From Candidatus Abyssobacteria bacterium SURF_17 (GTDB lineage: Bacteria > Abyssobacteria > SURF-5), in assembly GCA_003598055.1 (NCBI GenBank), contig QZKI01000001.1:1-45483 (forward strand): 45,483 bases of DNA, given 5' to 3'. How positions within the stretch are numbered: the first letter of the stretch is position 1; the number at the start of each line of letters is the position of its first letter. Position numbers and translations under genes: made by a program. The notes below the pieces were generated by a model. It was not told where the DNA came from, did not search any database, and saw only the letters and a program-made list of their open reading frames with translations. This document shows, in pieces, positions 7,770 to 16,311 of this stretch.

Positions 7770-10124
7770 CTATTGCCGGGCCATGTTCATGCGCATTTCG
7801 GCGTCGGCGCTCTTGGTAAGCTCGCCGCTGACGTCAACGGTGACGGTGTGAATCGTGCCCGTGAACGCAAACGGCGCCGGGAGTTCAGGAACAATGGGAG
7901 CGCCCGGGAAGGCGCCAGCGGTGACTCCGCCGGACAACCCCATCGCGAATGGAATGGTGAACGGCATCTCGATTTGCCCGACGAGTTTGCCATCTATATA
8001 GAGCCGACCGCGTCCCGGCGAGCCCTTTCCTTCGTAGAAGTCCGGCTCACCAGTGACCTCGAATTCGTAGCGCAACTGGTGGCAGCCTTCGGGAACGGTT
8101 CCGTTCGACTCGACACGATGAATGGTTCTGGCGACGTAGTTGTGAGCGTAGCGCAGTTTCCCGCCGTTCACATAGAACACATAACCGCCTTCGTTGTCGC
8201 CATGACTAAGAAGCACGCCCTCCGCGCCGCCTTTGGGAATCTCGACGTCGGCGGTGATGCTGTGCGGGCGATTGAGCACCCTCACGGCGGTGAAGGTCGG
8301 CACCGGTTGCGTGCCCTGATAATACACGTACCTCGAGCGGTCGGGCGCGATGAGCGGCCGTTCTTCCAGCGCGCGCACGATGCTGCGGCCATCAATCGGC
8401 AGAACATTGTATTTGCCCGCTTCCACGTACCAGAGAGAGATCATCTCGGCGAGTTTCGCGGGTTCCTTGTCGGCGAGGTTGTGGTTCTCGGCGAAGTCTT
8501 CGGCGACGTGATAGAGTTCCCAATGCTTCGCATCGAGCTCGGCCAGCGTTTCGGCATACATGGGCGCGCCGAACGACGTGCCTGCCTCCGTGAACGATGT
8601 GCCCGGCCACGGACACACCGCGCGCCAGCCGTCGTGATAAATCGAACGGTGGCCAATCATCTCGAAGTACTGCGTGTGATGTTTCGAGGCGGCGCGCGCG
8701 TCGTCGAATGTGTGGGCAAAGCTTACGCCCTCGAGCGGCGACTGCGCGACTCCCTTGATGCTCATGGGCGGCTCGATGCTCAAGGCTTCGAGGACCGTCG
8801 GCAGCATGTCAATCGCATGAACGTACTGCGTGCGAATCTCTCCCTTCGCCGTGATGCCTTTGGGCCAATGCACGATGAACGGGTCGCTGATGCCGCCACG
8901 ATAGGTCTCTCGTTTCCAGCGTCGGAACGGCGTATTGCCCGCCCATGTCCATCCCCAGGCATAGTGATTGAACACCTCGGGCCCGCCGAGCTTGTCGATG
9001 AGCTTCAGGTTTTCCTCGAGGGTTTCGGGCACATTGTTGAAGAAGAGGTTTTCATTCACCGAGCCCATGGGACCGCCTTCCGCGCTTGCGCCATTATCCG
9101 AGAGCACCATGATGAGCGTGTTATCGAACTCGCCGATGCGCTTCAGGAAATCGAGCAGGCGGCCGATGTGGTAATCGGTATGCGTGAGGAATCCGGCGTA
9201 TACCTCCATCATGCGCGCATACACTTTCTTTTCGTCGGGCGAGCATTCAGCCCACGGCTTCACATCCGGGTCGTGGCGGGAAAGCTCCGTTTCCTTGGGA
9301 ATGATGCCCAGCTCTTTCTGTTTCTTGAATGCCTTCTCGCGGTACGCTTCCCAGCCGTCGTCGAACTTGCCCTTGTACCTGTCAGCCCATTCCTTTGGAA
9401 CATGATGCGGCGCATGCGTGGCGCCGGTGCAGAAGTAGGTGAAGAACGGCTTGTTCGGGGCTACCTGCTTGGCATCTGCGATGAAGCTGATGGCCTTGTC
9501 AACAATGTCCTCGGTCAAATGATAGCCGTCTTCCGGCTTTTTGGGCGGGCTGACATGATGGTTGTCGTATGTGAGGTCAGGATAGTACTGGTGTGTGTCT
9601 GCGCCGAGGAAACCGTAAAAGCGCTCGAACCCGCGTCCCAGCGGCCAGCGGTCATACGGGCCCGCCGCCGATGTCTGCTGGGGCGGCGTCAGGTGCCACT
9701 TTCCGACGGCAAACGTGTTGTAGCCGTGCTGCAAGAGAATCTCCGAGAGGAATCCATTCTCGAATGGGATGTATCCATGGGAGCCCGGATATCCCGTTGC
9801 GCCTTCCGCGATGCAAGCCATCGCGTTCGAGTGATGATTGCGGCCGGTCAGAACGCAGGAGCGTGTGGGCGAGCATAGCGCGGTGGTGTGCATGTTGCGA
9901 TAACGCAGACCGTTCGCGGCCAGGCTGTCGAGATTCGGTGTTTCGATGGGCGCGCCATAGCAGCCGATTTGGCCGAAACCGGTGTCATCGAGAATGATGA
10001 ATAATATGTTGGGAGCTCCTTCCTTTGCGCGCACCGACATCGGCCATGCAGGCTCGGATATCTCGAATGTTCGCCCGACCACGCCGGGGAATGCGGTTCC
10101 GGGCTTGTACTCCTTCAAACTCAT
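7770..10124 (-). CDS. Type I arylsulfatase
   Basis: A 784-residue sulfatase that would hydrolyse sulfate esters. The active-site signature CSPTRSCVLTGR (about residues 83-94) carries the Cys that a formylglycine-generating enzyme oxidises. Metal ligands appear in NILFIILDDTGFGQIGCYG (about residues 39-57) and in LSDNGASAEGG (about 360-370). A C-terminal region of about 170 residues is beta-rich. The length and the N-terminal MSLKEYKPGTAFPG with no signal peptide resemble the roughly 787-residue mycobacterial AtsA/AtsD type, so it is probably cytoplasmic or exported by a non-Sec route. The start was chosen at 10124 because AAGGAGG lies nine bases upstream; the frame stays open to 10211. It is monocistronic. 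No maturase gene is in the window. Substrate unknown. Confidence 0.92.
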   Translation of the reverse strand: MSLKEYKPGTAFPGVVGRTFEISEPAWPMSVRAKEGAPNILFIILDDTGFGQIGCYGAPIETPNLDSLAANGLRYRNMHTTALCSPTRSCVLTGRNHHSNAMACIAEGATGYPGSHGYIPFENGFLSEILLQHGYNTFAVGKWHLTPPQQTSAAGPYDRWPLGRGFERFYGFLGADTHQYYPDLTYDNHHVSPPKKPEDGYHLTEDIVDKAISFIADAKQVAPNKPFFTYFCTGATHAPHHVPKEWADRYKGKFDDGWEAYREKAFKKQKELGIIPKETELSRHDPDVKPWAECSPDEKKVYARMMEVYAGFLTHTDYHIGRLLDFLKRIGEFDNTLIMVLSDNGASAEGGPMGSVNENLFFNNVPETLEENLKLIDKLGGPEVFNHYAWGWTWAGNTPFRRWKRETYRGGISDPFIVHWPKGITAKGEIRTQYVHAIDMLPTVLEALSIEPPMSIKGVAQSPLEGVSFAHTFDDARAASKHHTQYFEMIGHRSIYHDGWRAVCPWPGTSFTEAGTSFGAPMYAETLAELDAKHWELYHVAEDFAENHNLADKEPAKLAEMISLWYVEAGKYNVLPIDGRSIVRALEERPLIAPDRSRYVYYQGTQPVPTFTAVRVLNRPHSITADVEIPKGGAEGVLLSHGDNEGGYVFYVNGGKLRYAHNYVARTIHRVESNGTVPEGCHQLRYEFEVTGEPDFYEGKGSPGRGRLYIDGKLVGQIEMPFTIPFAMGLSGGVTAGAFPGAPIVPELPAPFAFTGTIHTVTVDVSGELTKSADAEMRMNMARQ

Positions 10125-10459
10125 TGCTAGTCCTCCTTGTGTGATGAGATCGCGCAGGTAATGTGAGTTAGTTCTTGCAGGAGTGACAGAATGGTCACGG
10201 TTGTGCTCCAATCCTGGACTGTGGGGCGAAATGAGAGAATGGGATGCGTGAAGAAGTATAGCTCATATCTTGAAACACTTCAAGGGAAGGCAGAGGGAGT
10301 GAGTGCGAGTGGTATGGCCGCAAGCAAGAAGAAGGCCATGGAACCGCAGATGGACGCGGATTTTGGGGATTCTATGGATCAACAGGACGGCGAACCACTA
10401 AGGCACCACGTCACAAAGAAAATCTTAGCTTCTTTTATTCGTGTCTTGGTGGTTAAAAT
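10125..10459. repeat. Intergenic stretch with a CTTGGTGGTT repeat
   Basis: The 335-base gap between the sulfatase start and the arsC stop has no gene. At 10391-10455, GAACCACTAAGGCACC is answered by GTGTCTTGGTGGTT, an imperfect inverted repeat. A closer-matching copy of the same family is at 21125-21200. GCAGATGGACGCGGATTTTG (about 10344-10363) is another copy of the dispersed word set. Confidence 0.6.
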
Positions 10460-10861
10460 TTATTTCTTTCTCTGCGCGAGATCCTGTATGAGCTGGGTCA
10501 CGCGGCGGTGGATTTCGTCGCGGACTTTGTTGAGCTCAGTCGGAGGCATGTTACGAGGCTCGGGAAGGTCCCAATCGAGCCGCATCTTCGCGGGCAGGAA
10601 TGGGCAGGCATCGCCGCAGCCCATGGTCACGATTACATCCCACTCGCCTTCGGGCAGGGCGTCGAATCCCTTTGATTTGTGCGATGAGATGTCTATATCG
10701 AGTTCCTTCATCGCAGCAATCGCCTTCGGGCTGACGATGCCGGAGGGCTGCGAGCCGGCACTGTAGGGTTCGACGATACCTTTGCCAAGCTGTCGTGCGA
10801 ATCCCTCGGCCATCTGCGAGCGGAACGAATTCTGGACGCATACGAACAATACTCGTTTCAT
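10460..10861 (-). CDS. arsC: Arsenate reductase, thioredoxin-linked (LMW phosphatase fold)
   Basis: A 133-residue protein that reduces arsenate to arsenite in the cytoplasm. The P-loop CVQNSFR (Cys8 to Arg14, CX5R) and the downstream MGCGDACPFLP with two more Cys match the low-molecular-weight-phosphatase type of ArsC, in which electrons pass through a Cys relay to thioredoxin. The P-loop has Phe where the Staphylococcus enzyme has Cys. DWDLPEPRNM supplies the catalytic Asp region. It is last in the arsR-ACR3-arsC set and lies 81 bases after ACR3. Its start has GGAGGAGCG just upstream. Confidence 0.92.
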   Translation of the reverse strand: MKRVLFVCVQNSFRSQMAEGFARQLGKGIVEPYSAGSQPSGIVSPKAIAAMKELDIDISSHKSKGFDALPEGEWDVIVTMGCGDACPFLPAKMRLDWDLPEPRNMPPTELNKVRDEIHRRVTQLIQDLAQRKK

Positions 10862-10942
10862 CGCTCCTCCTTCTACGAAGTGATTTCTGGTTTCGAGTCT
10901 CGGGTTTCCGATTGAATTCCGGAGAATGTTGAATGCGGTATA

Positions 10943-12217
10943 TCATTCCCCCGAGGCCGGATATTCACGTGCGCTGGTCGTCGGATGACCTGTGGATTCT
11001 CCTGCGAATACTCCCACGGCAGACGGCGCCAACTGCTCCGAAGGGAACCAGGCGGCAGTGCGCTTGCAGATGCCGACGAGCATGAGCATCACGGGCACTT
11101 CGATTAAGACGCCCACAACCGTGGCGAGCGCGGCGCCGGAAGAGAGTCCGAAGAGCATGGTGGCAGTCGCGATAGCGACCTCGAAGTGGTTCGAGGCCCC
11201 GATCATGGCGGAGGGGGCAGCATCTTCATAGGTAAGGTTCAACACTTTGGCGAGCACATACGCGAGCAGAAAAATCAGGTTCGTCTGAATGAACAATGGG
11301 ACGGCAATCCACAAAATGGTCAGAGGATTGGAAAGGATGACTTCGCCCTTGAACGAGAACAGGAGCACGAGCGTGATGAGCAGGGCGACAATTGTGACAG
11401 GCGTGAGCAGGTGCAGGAACTTTTCTTTAAACCACTCCTCGCCTTTGCTCGCGATAATCCATCTCCGCGAGAAGTATCCCGCCACCAGCGGCAGGGCCAC
11501 GTAGATGCTGATGGAGAGCAGGAGCGCCTGCCATGGCACGGGCAATCGGCCCACACCGAGCAGGAATCCTCCGAGGACACCATAGAGCACAAGCATCGTG
11601 AGAGAGTTTATCGCGACCATGACAAGCGTGTGCCCGTCGTTGCCGCGAGCGAGATAGCCCCACACGAGCACCATAGCAGTGCACGGCGCGATGCCGAGGA
11701 GGATGCAACCCGCAAGGTAGCTGCGCCAGAGCGGAACCTCGAGCATCTTGACCCCTCCGACGAGCACTACCTTGCCCGCGCCATACGTAGCGCCCAAGGA
11801 CAAATCGAGCCCAAACGGCATTTTCACATGGTCAATTGCCTCCGCGCCGATAAATCCTCTGAACAGCACGCCGAGGAACAGGAGCGCAATCGCGTACATC
11901 GTGAACGGCTTGATGGCCCAGTTTACAAAGAGCGTGAGGCCGACGGGCTTGGCGCTCTTGCCGGCTTTCATGACCTCGCGAAAATCGATCTTGACCATAA
12001 TGGGATACATCATGAAGAATAAGCAGACGGCAATCGGGATGGATACTACCGGTGCATCGCCGACGTAGATGGCAAGCCCATCGAGGAACGTGGCCACATT
12101 GGGTGCAACCTTCCCGAGTACGATCCCTGCAACGATGCACAAGATGACCCAAACGGTCAGATACTTTTCAAACGCACTCAGGCCTTTGCGACTGCGTTCG
12201 TTGTTCTGTTTTGCCAT
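10943..12217 (-). CDS. acr3: ACR3-type arsenite efflux permease
   Basis: A 424-residue inner-membrane protein with about ten transmembrane segments. It exports arsenite using the proton gradient. The key feature is [12 protein letters not shown], which holds the conserved Cys of ACR3 transporters, and [18 protein letters not shown] near the C-terminus is also typical of the family. The start [12 protein letters not shown] was chosen at 12217 because GGAGG lies seven bases ahead; the open frame to 12316 would overlap the arsR stop region. It lies 73 bases after arsR and upstream of arsC, which makes the usual arsenite-inducible operon. Confidence 0.95.
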   Translation of the reverse strand: MAKQNNERSRKGLSAFEKYLTVWVILCIVAGIVLGKVAPNVATFLDGLAIYVGDAPVVSIPIAVCLFFMMYPIMVKIDFREVMKAGKSAKPVGLTLFVNWAIKPFTMYAIALLFLGVLFRGFIGAEAIDHVKMPFGLDLSLGATYGAGKVVLVGGVKMLEVPLWRSYLAGCILLGIAPCTAMVLVWGYLARGNDGHTLVMVAINSLTMLVLYGVLGGFLLGVGRLPVPWQALLLSISIYVALPLVAGYFSRRWIIASKGEEWFKEKFLHLLTPVTIVALLITLVLLFSFKGEVILSNPLTILWIAVPLFIQTNLIFLLAYVLAKVLNLTYEDAAPSAMIGASNHFEVAIATATMLFGLSSGAALATVVGVLIEVPVMLMLVGICKRTAAWFPSEQLAPSAVGVFAGESTGHPTTSAREYPASGE

Positions 12218-12290
12218 GAAAACAACCTCCGATTTTCCAAACCGAGCAGGATTCCTTATCACCGTTCGGCTATATATCAGCTTCCTGCCT

Positions 12291-12653
12291 TCATCCTCGG
12301 CAGATTTGGCGCACATCCATTTTCACTACCTTCGCCAGCTTGGCGCGGTCGGCGCGGACGATGGGGTCATCATTGAGCCAGTTGCGCAAGAGACCTAACT
12401 GCGCCTGGTCAAAGTTGTTCTGTCGGCGGGGTGATAAACGGTAGAAAATCCATGTGCCATTGCGTCTAGGCTCAACGAGACCGGCTTTCTTGAGGACGGA
12501 GAGATGTTTTGAGATGGTGGGCTGCTTGAGCCCGATCACCGCCATAATCTGGCAGACACAGAGTTCCTGTTCCTCGAGCATCTTGAGGATGCGCGCGCGG
12601 CTGCGGTCGGCGAGCGCCTTGAAGACCTTTGTGTATTCCTGAATCTCATCCAT
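12291..12653 (-). CDS. arsR: ArsR family arsenite-responsive repressor
   Basis: A 120-residue winged-helix repressor. [12 protein letters not shown] (about residues 30-41) carries the Cys-X-Cys pair of the As(III) site in classical ArsR proteins. [17 protein letters not shown] (about 45-61) is the recognition helix. Arsenite binding should release DNA and open the operon with ACR3 and arsC. The ATG lies inside the 38-bp operator palindrome. The predicted transcript start leaves only about a dozen untranslated bases and there is no ribosome site, so the message may be translated in near-leaderless fashion. Confidence 0.93.
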   Translation of the reverse strand: MDEIQEYTKVFKALADRSRARILKMLEEQELCVCQIMAVIGLKQPTISKHLSVLKKAGLVEPRRNGTWIFYRLSPRRQNNFDQAQLGLLRNWLNDDPIVRADRAKLAKVVKMDVRQICRG

Positions 12654-12685
12654 GATATATTACTATATAGTAATATATCATGGAT
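12648..12685. promoter_or_regulatory. 38-bp perfect palindrome, ArsR operator
   Basis: The left half reads ATCCATGATATATTACTAT and the right half is its exact reverse complement, ending ATATATCATGGAT. It covers the arsR start codon (12651-12653) and the -10 box. The position and symmetry fit an autoregulatory operator for the dimeric ArsR encoded next to it. Confidence 0.85.
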
Positions 12686-12700
12686 ATCCGTTTGTGTCAA
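12672..12700 (-). promoter_or_regulatory. Sigma-70-type promoter of arsR-acr3-arsC
   Basis: Read on the minus strand: TTGACA (12695-12700), a 17-base spacer, TATATT (12672-12677). The -10 lies inside the ArsR palindrome, so repressor and polymerase would compete. Confidence 0.8.
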
Positions 12701-12795
12701 GTCTCGGGGACGAGATGGGACTGCGATATAAGGGGGGGCGGCAAGATTCTGTTCACCCTCGTATTTGTTGCAGCAGGCGACCGCCGTATTATGTA

Positions 12796-12817
12796 GGGGC
12801 CGTTCGCGAACGGCCCC
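12796..12817. repeat. 22-bp palindrome of the GTAGGGGC family
   Basis: Perfect palindrome built on GGGGCCGTTCG and its complement, preceded by TGTA. A close relative lies at 41750-41769. Nothing else is seen in the 270-base gap between the arsR operator and the next gene. Confidence 0.75.
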
Positions 12818-12955
12818 CACAAAGGACAATCCAAACCACAGACCTACTATTATGTCGTGCACCCGTTCGAGATACAGGAAACCGGCCGTCTTAACGCCTT
12901 TTCTGTGATCCGACTTACGGCAAGCAGGGCATATTGCTTTGCGTGATCACGTATT

Positions 12956-13396
12956 TTATCTGCGTCTCCAGCCGGCCCACATGGGGAAGCCGTTTTCATC
13001 GCGGAGCGTGAGTATTTCGTCGCCCTTTTCGATTTCGGCAGCAATGAGTGCGGGCTTTTCATTGAAGGTTATGCGAGAGCCCTTTACTGTTATCTGGTCG
13101 CCTTTTCGAATCTGGACATCCTGATTTTCGAGGTACCATTTGGGGCCAAGGTGAACAGAGATTGTGTCATCGTCGGTCTTGAGCTGCAAATGGACGCCTT
13201 GTCCCATGCCTCGCATCGGGGTGATGTATGCCACTTTCACGACGACGCCGCTGAGCGTTTCGACGGTGTCAGGGTCATACATGCGCTGATATTCAGCATT
13301 TCGCCCCCAGCCGCCACCCATGCCCTGCGCAAACGCATTTGTGAAGAACGTTGCGGTTATCAAGATAACTGCCACACATAAGAGTACCTTTTTCAT
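12956..13396 (-). CDS. Exported OB-fold protein (MamS/MamX-like domain)
   Basis: A 146-residue precursor. The signal peptide (VLLCVAVILITATFFTNAFA) precedes a Gly-rich segment QGMGGGWGR. The mature domain has the pattern DTVETLSGVVVKVAY, GQGVHLQLKTDDDTISVHLG, KGDQITVKGSRI, RDENGFPMWAGWRRR, which I associate with a periplasmic beta-barrel domain also annotated in magnetosome MamS/MamX proteins and in many non-magnetotactic bacteria. Function is unknown; metal or redox handling is a guess. The ATG at 13396 has AGGAG nine bases upstream; the TTG two codons earlier is not needed. It lies between the two arsenic gene groups on the same strand. Confidence 0.7.
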   Translation of the reverse strand: MKKVLLCVAVILITATFFTNAFAQGMGGGWGRNAEYQRMYDPDTVETLSGVVVKVAYITPMRGMGQGVHLQLKTDDDTISVHLGPKWYLENQDVQIRKGDQITVKGSRITFNEKPALIAAEIEKGDEILTLRDENGFPMWAGWRRR

Positions 13397-13811
13397 GACC
13401 AAATTCTCCTTTCCATGAAAAAAAACGCCATCACACCGGGGCCTCTCGCAAAAGAGGTTAGTCGAGCGGGCTTCTCCTTGTCCAGTCGTATTCCGGAAAA
13501 GGAACTGCCGAGCCGCCGAAAAATGCTCCGAGTGTTTGTTTCACCTCATTAGACTATGAGAACCGGCACAAGGTTAAATCTTGTCATTTCGCTTTCATGC
13601 GTTCATTCTGACACAGTTAATTGCTTATAGTATTGCGTAGCTTTGAATTGCTCGATATGCGCTCGTCTCGCGAACCTGCGGCGTCTCCTGTCCCTTTTGG
13701 CAGAAGTGGGACTTTTTTCAGCGAATACCGGAAGGTGTCCCGTTCCCCGTCCCCTGTTTCTCTCGCATCGCGGAGGGGTCTTGCGGCAACTGCAGGTTTT
13801 CCATTCGTCGT
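13397..13811. repeat. Gene-free stretch with a repeat remnant
   Basis: No gene is seen in these 415 bases. A hairpin CCTCT..AGAGG lies at 13446-13461. At 13690-13717, GTCCC...GGGAC is followed by CTTTTTT, and beyond it GGTGTCCCGTTCCCCGTCCC (about 13733-13752) belongs to a dispersed GGGACA-type element. The hairpin resembles a terminator only on the plus strand, where no gene precedes it, so I treat it as repeat debris. Confidence 0.5.
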
Positions 13812-14504
13812 TCATAACGATAAGTGAAGGATATAGATGAGGCAGAAATAAATTCCGATTGCGATAAAGAGGACCCCCGTGATGCGGCGTGCCCACAGCT
13901 CGAAGGAGGTGATTCGGTTGAACAGCTTTCCGACCGAATGAACGCCCGATGCGATGAGGATCGCAAACACCGCCACCGGCAGAGCCGTGCCTATCCCATA
14001 GACCGACGGCAACAAAGCGGCCGAACCGGAACTGACGGCCAGGGGAATGAGGCTGCCGAAGAACAGTGCAGCCGACACCGGGCAGAATGACAGCGCGAAA
14101 ATGATTCCCAGTAAAGCCGCTCCCGCGACGCCCATTCCTTCTATACGGCGCTTGAATGAGTCGCTCAGGCCGATACCGGGGAGGGAAAAGTTGAACACGC
14201 CCAGGAGGAATAGACCGACCAGAATGAGAACCGGCCCGAGAACCTTGTTCATGTTCGTTTGTAGCGCAAAGGAAATATTGGATGCGGAGAGAAGGCTCTT
14301 CACCAGGAGAGCACCCAGAAAAAGGTAGGTAAATGCTCTCCCAAGCATATAGAGAATGCCACTCGCGAACACATGGCGCGGGCTGCCCACTCGCCTGCCG
14401 ATAAACGACATCGCGGCAATGTTGGTCGCCAGCGGACAGGGGCTGATCGATGTGAGTATACCGAGCCACAACGCCGAAAGCGCGCCTAAAACCAGTTCGG
14501 TCAT
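13812..14504 (-). CDS. ArsG-like / CcdA-DsbD-like membrane transporter
   Basis: A 230-residue protein with about six transmembrane segments. The motifs LTSISPCPLATNIAAMSFIG (about residues 16-35) and LSFCPVSAALFFG (about 138-150) put one Cys in each half, the pattern of CcdA/DsbD-type thiol carriers. The first motif matches the ArsG family, reported as exporters of trivalent aromatic arsenicals in the Shewanella ArsEFG system. Its ATG overlaps the ArsF-like stop as ATGA, so the two are translationally coupled. Transport of organoarsenicals is inferred from the family; electron transfer across the membrane to the periplasmic thioredoxin-fold partners is an alternative that fits the Cys pair. 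It is the last gene of the run. Confidence 0.75.
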   Translation of the reverse strand: MTELVLGALSALWLGILTSISPCPLATNIAAMSFIGRRVGSPRHVFASGILYMLGRAFTYLFLGALLVKSLLSASNISFALQTNMNKVLGPVLILVGLFLLGVFNFSLPGIGLSDSFKRRIEGMGVAGAALLGIIFALSFCPVSAALFFGSLIPLAVSSGSAALLPSVYGIGTALPVAVFAILIASGVHSVGKLFNRITSFELWARRITGVLFIAIGIYFCLIYILHLSL

Positions 14505-15025
14505 GATTTGTTCTCTTCCAGAAAAGCCGCTGTTTCGGTTTGAATATAGGAGAGGAAAGCCTCTTTGTTCCGAACCATCTGCCACACCTTGTCGAGGTTT
14601 TTCCACCTTACCTGCTTGCCACCCTGAACTGCGGAGAGAACGACCGATTGCGCATATAGCTGATAGTCTTTCACAAAATGTTTGTTGTCGGGAATTGAAA
14701 CGTCAACCGAGCGCCAAATGAGTTCTCCGCTTTTCAGAGAATCCCCGAATTTTTCCTTCAACGCCTCCTCGGTGTATGCCTCGATTGTGAGGCACGTTCT
14801 GCAGCGCCTGTTTCCGTGAAAATAATACGCGATAACCTGTTCTGATGCGCTCTTACCCTGAGATATCGCTTCGTCCTCTGCCAGCGAGGGGTCCCCCAAT
14901 GGCTTTGACTGAACGGATTGTTCGGCTGATATAGCCTGGTGGTCCCCATCCGAGAAGATCAGATAGATGAAGACTGTACAGGCAACCAGGAAGAAGAGTG
15001 TCGTAATTGATTTGATTTTCATCAT
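14501..15025 (-). CDS. ArsF-like thioredoxin-fold protein
   Basis: A 174-residue protein with an N-terminal signal anchor (ITTLFFLVACTVFIYLIF). The core VIAYYFHGNRRCRTCLTIEA (about residues 64-83) carries a Cys-X-X-Cys and matches the family annotated as ArsF, described with ArsE as needed to reduce nitroaromatic arsenicals. It probably sits on the periplasmic face. The start at 15025 has AAAGGAG seven bases upstream; the frame is open to 15058. It overlaps the ArsG-like gene by four bases. The exact substrate here is unknown; it may be a general thiol oxidoreductase. Confidence 0.75.
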   Translation of the reverse strand: MMKIKSITTLFFLVACTVFIYLIFSDGDHQAISAEQSVQSKPLGDPSLAEDEAISQGKSASEQVIAYYFHGNRRCRTCLTIEAYTEEALKEKFGDSLKSGELIWRSVDVSIPDNKHFVKDYQLYAQSVVLSAVQGGKQVRWKNLDKVWQMVRNKEAFLSYIQTETAAFLEENKS

Positions 15026-15106
15026 GTTGTTGCTCCTTTCGGACGAGACTGCATTCACGCGCTAAGACCATGCCTATGAATGGCGGCGTTATGGTTCCTC
15101 ATCCTA

Positions 15107-15562
15107 TCACTTTTCGTCGTCACCTTTAAGAACGATTTCCTTGAACCGGGAGCGAACCGCATTTTCGTCTGAGAAATCCTCACATTTCCACAGCACGCGG
15201 TCGCCCTCGAGAAGCACGAGAACGGGGATCATGATTGCTTCGTATTTTTGTAGCAGCGGCTTTGCTTTTTCGTTCTCCAGTTCATAGTCAATCTTGTCGA
15301 AACGGACACGGTTCGAGAAATTTTCTTTCAATGTCTGCACGATTCCCTCGGCGACGCGGCACTGCTCACGCGTGCATGGGCAACTCAGTTCGTTTACGAA
15401 CAAGATAGCAGAAAGGCCCGCCTCGGACTCATTTTCTCTTCCATGGTTCGAGTTGGTTTCCATGGCGCTTACCTGCCCTGCGCCTTGCTTGCAAGCGACT
15501 GAGGCGACAAGAAGAAGGGCCAAAACCGTTATCAGCCGAAGAGCGAATCGAATTGGCCGCAT
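15107..15562 (-). CDS. Exported thioredoxin-fold (lipo)protein
   Basis: A 151-residue precursor. The hydrophobic leader LRLITVLALLLVASVAC may end in a lipobox at Cys24, so the protein is probably membrane-tethered in the periplasm. The domain starts AILFVNELSCPCTREQCRVA: a Cys-X-Cys followed four residues later by another Cys, in place of a standard Cys-X-X-Cys. The cis-Pro segment EAIMIPVLVLLEGDRVLW fits a thioredoxin fold. It starts within the stop of the preceding thioredoxin gene (TAATG overlap). A role in passing electrons between the cytochrome and the ArsF/ArsG-like pair is inference. Confidence 0.7.
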   Translation of the reverse strand: MRPIRFALRLITVLALLLVASVACKQGAGQVSAMETNSNHGRENESEAGLSAILFVNELSCPCTREQCRVAEGIVQTLKENFSNRVRFDKIDYELENEKAKPLLQKYEAIMIPVLVLLEGDRVLWKCEDFSDENAVRSRFKEIVLKGDDEK

Positions 15563-16080
15563 TATTCTTTCCCTCTTTTCGTCTCTTGCTCGAGCCATTG
15601 TTTTATCTGGTCCCGGGTCGGCACCCTGCCGACGGATACGATTTTCTTGTTGATGACAAGCGCGGGCGTGCCGACCGCGCCATATTTTGCGATTTCATCT
15701 GTTTCGGTAATGTGGTCGACATCGGCTGCGACGTTGAGAGCAAGCAACACAGCCACGACTTCATCGGTCAAACGACGACAATTGGGACATCCCATTCCGA
15801 GAATCTGGATGTTCAGGCCCTCTTCCTCTTCTTCCTCGACCGGCTCACCGAGGAAGCGGCGATATTCGCGCACGAGCGCCTGCTCATACTTTGATTCCAT
15901 CACCGCCGGGATATAGTTTTTCATGTTTCGCACTTCCTCGAGAAGCGCTTGCTTGAGGCTGCTCTCATCCGTTATGCGTTTCGAGCGCACGTTCGTGAGC
16001 GCCTCTTCGAGGTCGCGCAGTCCGATGCGATGTCCGCCGACATTGATTTGAGTAATTTTTGGCTGTCTGTGCTCACTCAT
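15562..16080 (-). CDS. Small redox-active disulfide protein with N-terminal extension
   Basis: A 172-residue cytoplasmic protein. The C-terminal 80 residues form a thioredoxin-like domain (INIQ-type start, ILGMGCPNCRRLTDEVVAVL, about residues 93-112) with Cys-X-X-Cys and the cis-Pro segment YGAVGTPALVINKK, as in MTH895-type disulfide proteins. The N-terminal 85 residues (GGHRIGLRDLEEAL, then MKNYIPAVMESKYEQALVRE) form a helical extension of unknown role, joined by an acidic EEEEEE linker. It overlaps the upstream small gene by eight bases and the downstream gene by one base, so it is clearly part of the operon. Confidence 0.8.
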   Translation of the reverse strand: MSEHRQPKITQINVGGHRIGLRDLEEALTNVRSKRITDESSLKQALLEEVRNMKNYIPAVMESKYEQALVREYRRFLGEPVEEEEEEGLNIQILGMGCPNCRRLTDEVVAVLLALNVAADVDHITETDEIAKYGAVGTPALVINKKIVSVGRVPTRDQIKQWLEQETKRGKE

Positions 16081-16297
16081 CCTTCTCAGCCTTTCGCTTG
16101 AATTCCTTCAGGAGCGATGGTTCCGCCGCTCCCCATTCGAATGTTGGCTTGCAGTGCCTGGCCTCGGTATAAACGGCAACCTTTTGTCCGATGCAATCCC
16201 GGAGGTACACAAGCGCTGCGGCCTTGTCCTCATCGAGGAGTATCTGCTGAAGCTCTTGTACCTCGCTCGGTTCAAGCGTGATAACGACTTTGTCCAC
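16073..16297 (-). CDS. Small uncharacterised protein, 74 residues
   Basis: It starts at a GTG with GGGGG six bases ahead and overlaps the thioredoxin gene by eight bases. The sequence is acidic and helical: ITLEPSEVQELQQILLDEDK, then a domain with DCIGQKVAVY and ARHCKPTFEWG. Two Cys (DC and HC) could bind metal, but I recognise no family. Position between the cytochrome and the thioredoxin in an overlapping operon argues that it is real and works with them. Confidence 0.65.
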   Translation of the reverse strand: MDKVVITLEPSEVQELQQILLDEDKAAALVYLRDCIGQKVAVYTEARHCKPTFEWGAAEPSLLKEFKRKAEKDE

Positions 16298-16311
16298 AAT
16301 CTGCCCCCACT

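Noticed and set aside
7773..9878. 701-codon plus-strand ORF
   Set aside because: It is the antisense of the arylsulfatase gene, with no family motifs; high GC and codon pattern leave the opposite strand open.
11186..12022. 278-codon plus-strand ORF
   Set aside because: Antisense of ACR3. The Glu/Arg/His-rich translation is typical of the reverse of membrane-protein codons.
13690..13718. Intrinsic terminator on the plus strand
   Set aside because: GTCCC...GGGAC with a T run looks like one, but there is no plus-strand gene before it, and the stem is only five pairs within a repeat remnant.
13603..14469. 288-codon minus-strand ORF
   Set aside because: It overlaps the ArsG-like gene in another frame and continues into repeat DNA; the translated sequence lacks any membrane or domain pattern.
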